A stretch of DNA of 5,648 nt from Nitrospirota bacterium (GTDB lineage Bacteria; Nitrospirota; Nitrospiria; Nitrospirales; UBA8639), in assembly GCA_003228495.1 (NCBI GenBank), contig QIDY01000309.1, positions 1 to 5,648 on the forward strand, given 5' to 3'. Made by a program: the position numbers and the translations under genes. Below the pieces are notes generated by a model. It searched no databases, was not told the origin of the DNA, and worked only from the letters and a program-made list of their open reading frames with translations. Below are positions 4,018 through 5,648 of this stretch, piece after piece; positions within the stretch are counted from its first letter, which is position 1, and every line of letters begins with the position of its first letter.

Positions 4018-5382
4018 TTACAGGAGGCCGATGGCGTTGAGGAGGACGATGAAGACGGCTACCGGCGCGATGTAACGAACCAGCGCTTGCCAGGCAAGAT
4101 AGATGGTGGGGTTGGAAATTTTAAGTTCGGCTCTGGTGCTTTCGGAAGACATGAGCCAGCCGGCAAAGAGGGCAATGAGGATACCGCCTAAAGGAAGCAT
4201 GAGGTTTGAGGTGATGAAATCCAGGAGACCAAAAAACGTCAGGCCGAAAAATTTCACATCGGCCCATATGTTAAATGACCAGACCGTGCCTAAGCCTAAC
4301 AACCAAGTGGCCACGCCGGAATAGAGCGATGCGGTGATGCGAGATAGGCCAAAGGTTTCAATCAACCAGGTGACCAGCGGTTCAATGAGGGAAATGGATG
4401 AGGTCCATGCTGCGACGAGCAATAAAATGAAAAAGAGAGAGCCAAAAATAATGCCACCTGTCATATTGCCGAAGGCCACCGGCAAGGTTTGAAAGATCAG
4501 CCCTGGGCCTGAACCGGGTTCAAGATTGTTAGCGAACACGATTGGAAAAATGGCCATGCCTGCGAGCAATGCCACGCCGGTATCGGCAAGTGCAATAGCG
4601 ACGGATGTGCTGGCGATGGATGTATCTTTTGGCACGTAGGAACCGTAGATCATGATCGTGCCCATGCCAAGGCTGAGACTAAAAAATGCTTGCCCCATAG
4701 CGGAGAGCATGCTCGAACCTGTGAGTTTGCTGAAGTCCGGGGTGAAGAGGAATTCCAAGCCTTTCCCGAAATAGCCGGTGGTCATGCTGTAGCCCACCAT
4801 GAGCAAAAGGAGGAAGAAGAGCGTCGGCATGAGAAACTGCACGGCTTTTTCCAATCCGCCTTGGACGCCTCCTGCCACGATTACCATGGTGATGATCATA
4901 AATACCGTATGCCAAAAGAATAAATTGCCGGCGCTGCCTACAAAGGTCTCAAACGTAGAAGCGGCAAATTCTCCGGTGGCGCCGCTAAAGGTTCCGGCTA
5001 TAGATTTAAAGATGTAGGCCAGGGTCCATCCACCGATGACGCTGTAATAAGAAAGAATCAACATGCCGGCGATAGTGCCCGCCCAGCCGATGATCTGCCA
5101 CCATTGTCCCGCGTTGTTCTCGGTGGCTAGGATCTGCATGGACCGAATGGGGGTGGAACGCCCTCGGCGGCCGAGTAGAATTTCGGCCATCATGAGCGGG
5201 ATGCCCAATGCGGCCACGCAGATGATATAAATCAAGACAAATGCGCTGCCCCCGTTTTGGCCGGTAAGATAAGGAAATTTCCAAATGTTGCCCAGGCCTA
5301 CAGCTGCGCCGGTGGCTGCGAGGATAAAGGTCCAGCGGGAGGACCATTGGCCATGCATGGATTGACGATCAGAAATGTTCAT
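4018..5382 (-). CDS. Neurotransmitter:sodium symporter (NSS/SNF, LeuT-like) family transporter
   Basis: The predicted inner-membrane protein has 454 residues, close to bacterial relatives such as MhsT, with 11-12 hydrophobic segments. Members of the family import amino acids or related amines with Na+. The TM1 signature AAVGLGNIWKFPYLTGQNGG (26-45) contains the unwound sodium and substrate region; its Ala, Val and Asn match LeuT residues 22, 23 and 27. TM3 has SYYSVIGGW (111-119). TM6 has FFSLSLGMG (233-241), with Ser where LeuT has Thr254. TM8 has AAWTSSIS (324-331), matching LeuT Ala351-Thr354-Ser355 of the Na2 site. Asp267 aligns roughly with LeuT Asn286. The substrate cannot be read from sequence. 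The ATG at 5382 has no strong ribosome site; a promoter lies about 40 bp upstream. It diverges from the right-edge gene and converges on the PagL-like gene. Confidence 0.92.
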   Translation of the reverse strand: MNISDRQSMHGQWSSRWTFILAATGAAVGLGNIWKFPYLTGQNGGSAFVLIYIICVAALGIPLMMAEILLGRRGRSTPIRSMQILATENNAGQWWQIIGWAGTIAGMLILSYYSVIGGWTLAYIFKSIAGTFSGATGEFAASTFETFVGSAGNLFFWHTVFMIITMVIVAGGVQGGLEKAVQFLMPTLFFLLLLMVGYSMTTGYFGKGLEFLFTPDFSKLTGSSMLSAMGQAFFSLSLGMGTIMIYGSYVPKDTSIASTSVAIALADTGVALLAGMAIFPIVFANNLEPGSGPGLIFQTLPVAFGNMTGGIIFGSLFFILLLVAAWTSSISLIEPLVTWLIETFGLSRITASLYSGVATWLLGLGTVWSFNIWADVKFFGLTFFGLLDFITSNLMLPLGGILIALFAGWLMSSESTRAELKISNPTIYLAWQALVRYIAPVAVFIVLLNAIGLL

Positions 5383-5418
5383 AGGATGTTATGAAGAAAA
5401 TTCAGCAGGGGACGGGAG

Positions 5419-5447
5419 AGTGTAGTCAAGGAGCCTTCTAGTTTCAA
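5419..5447 (-). promoter_or_regulatory. Sigma70-type promoter for the symporter gene
   Basis: On the minus strand TTGAAA (5447-5442) and TACACT (5424-5419) are separated by 17 bases, predicting a start near 5412 and a leader of about 30 nt. No dyad overlaps it. Confidence 0.55.
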
Positions 5448-5486
5448 GAGTTTTTGAAGATGCCATCGGTTGACGAGAAATGGAAC

Positions 5487-5516
5487 TTGAGATGTATGCC
5501 TTCCTCTGACTATAGT
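5487..5516 (+). promoter_or_regulatory. Sigma70-type promoter for the right-edge gene
   Basis: TTGAGA (5487-5492), an 18-bp spacer and TATAGT (5511-5516) predict a start near 5523, about 35 nt before the ATG at 5558. It faces away from the symporter promoter within the same 175-bp intergenic region. Confidence 0.45.
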
Positions 5517-5557
5517 GCAGGCCTTCTTTCTGCTCCTTATTTTTGGAAGACGTGTCT

Positions 5558-5648
5558 ATGAGTGACGAACGACGAGATCGAAAAGTGATTGCGCTGGCAC
5601 CGATGCCGCCCGAGAAGTCCGCGTATGCTCTGGCGCGATACAGTCGGT
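5558..5648 (+). CDS. thyX: Probable FAD-dependent thymidylate synthase, N-terminus (cut by window edge)
   Basis: Thirty codons are visible from ATG 5558, with GGAAG 8 nt upstream as the ribosome site. The sequence ends ...PEKSAYALARYSR. From memory, the AYALA(K/R)YSRS segment near the N-terminus is typical of the long, two-part form of ThyX, the flavin-dependent enzyme that makes dTMP from dUMP using methylenetetrahydrofolate and NADPH in the cytoplasm. The diagnostic RHR-type motif lies outside the window, so the call rests on a short stretch. If correct, the full protein should be roughly 500 residues and the next residues should read like SPDS(I/M)...ESL. Confidence 0.5.
   Translation, partial: MSDERRDRKVIALAPMPPEKSAYALARYSR

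Noticed and set aside
5006..5347. Minus-strand frame of 113 codons inside the symporter gene.
   Set aside because: Out-of-frame shadow of the symporter, whose NSS motifs are unmistakable.

Overview
The window looks like chromosomal DNA of a Gram-negative bacterium of about 50% GC. The outer membrane is implied by a PagL-like lipid A deacylase barrel. The palindromic repeats, which open GAATGTTGAAAAAAGCC and carry an inner CTTTTTTGACCATTC arm, remind me of intergenic repeats in Nitrospira-type (Nitrospirota) genomes. That assignment rests on memory and is tentative. No phage, CRISPR, rRNA, tRNA or recognisable defence system is visible.

Layout, left to right. (1) Positions 1-241 (-) hold the first 80 codons of a small protein resembling the STAS/SpoIIAA-like family. 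(2) About 600 bp follow without a convincing gene. (3) Repeat copy A lies at 873-1121. (4) A His/Gly-rich exported protein (1190-1660, -) and a small winged-helix protein (1907-2281, +) diverge from a 246-bp AT-rich region holding two good sigma70-type promoters and several perfect dyads. This looks like a regulator/target divergon. (5) A GTG reading frame overlaps the regulator's stop codon (GTGA) behind a strong Shine-Dalgarno. It runs straight into repeat copy B (2328-2479), which is flanked by the 8-bp direct repeat CCTTTAGA, so it appears to be broken by insertion. (6) A weak small minus-strand gene sits at 2709-2963. (7) A PagL-like deacylase (3166-3792, +) and an NSS-family sodium symporter (4018-5382, -) converge, and repeat copy C fills the whole gap between their stop codons. 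(8) At the right edge the first 30 codons of a probable FAD-dependent thymidylate synthase (5558 onward, +) diverge from the symporter.

The genes do not form one pathway. The recurring theme is a family of non-coding, non-autonomous, palindromic mobile elements. All three copies have the same orientation and all sit at gene 3' ends. Each carries A-run/GC-stem/T-run architecture that could act as a bidirectional terminator. The most interesting points are the insertion evidence at copy B, copy C as a ready-made convergent terminator, and the divergent regulatory region. I see no clear previously undescribed multi-gene system.
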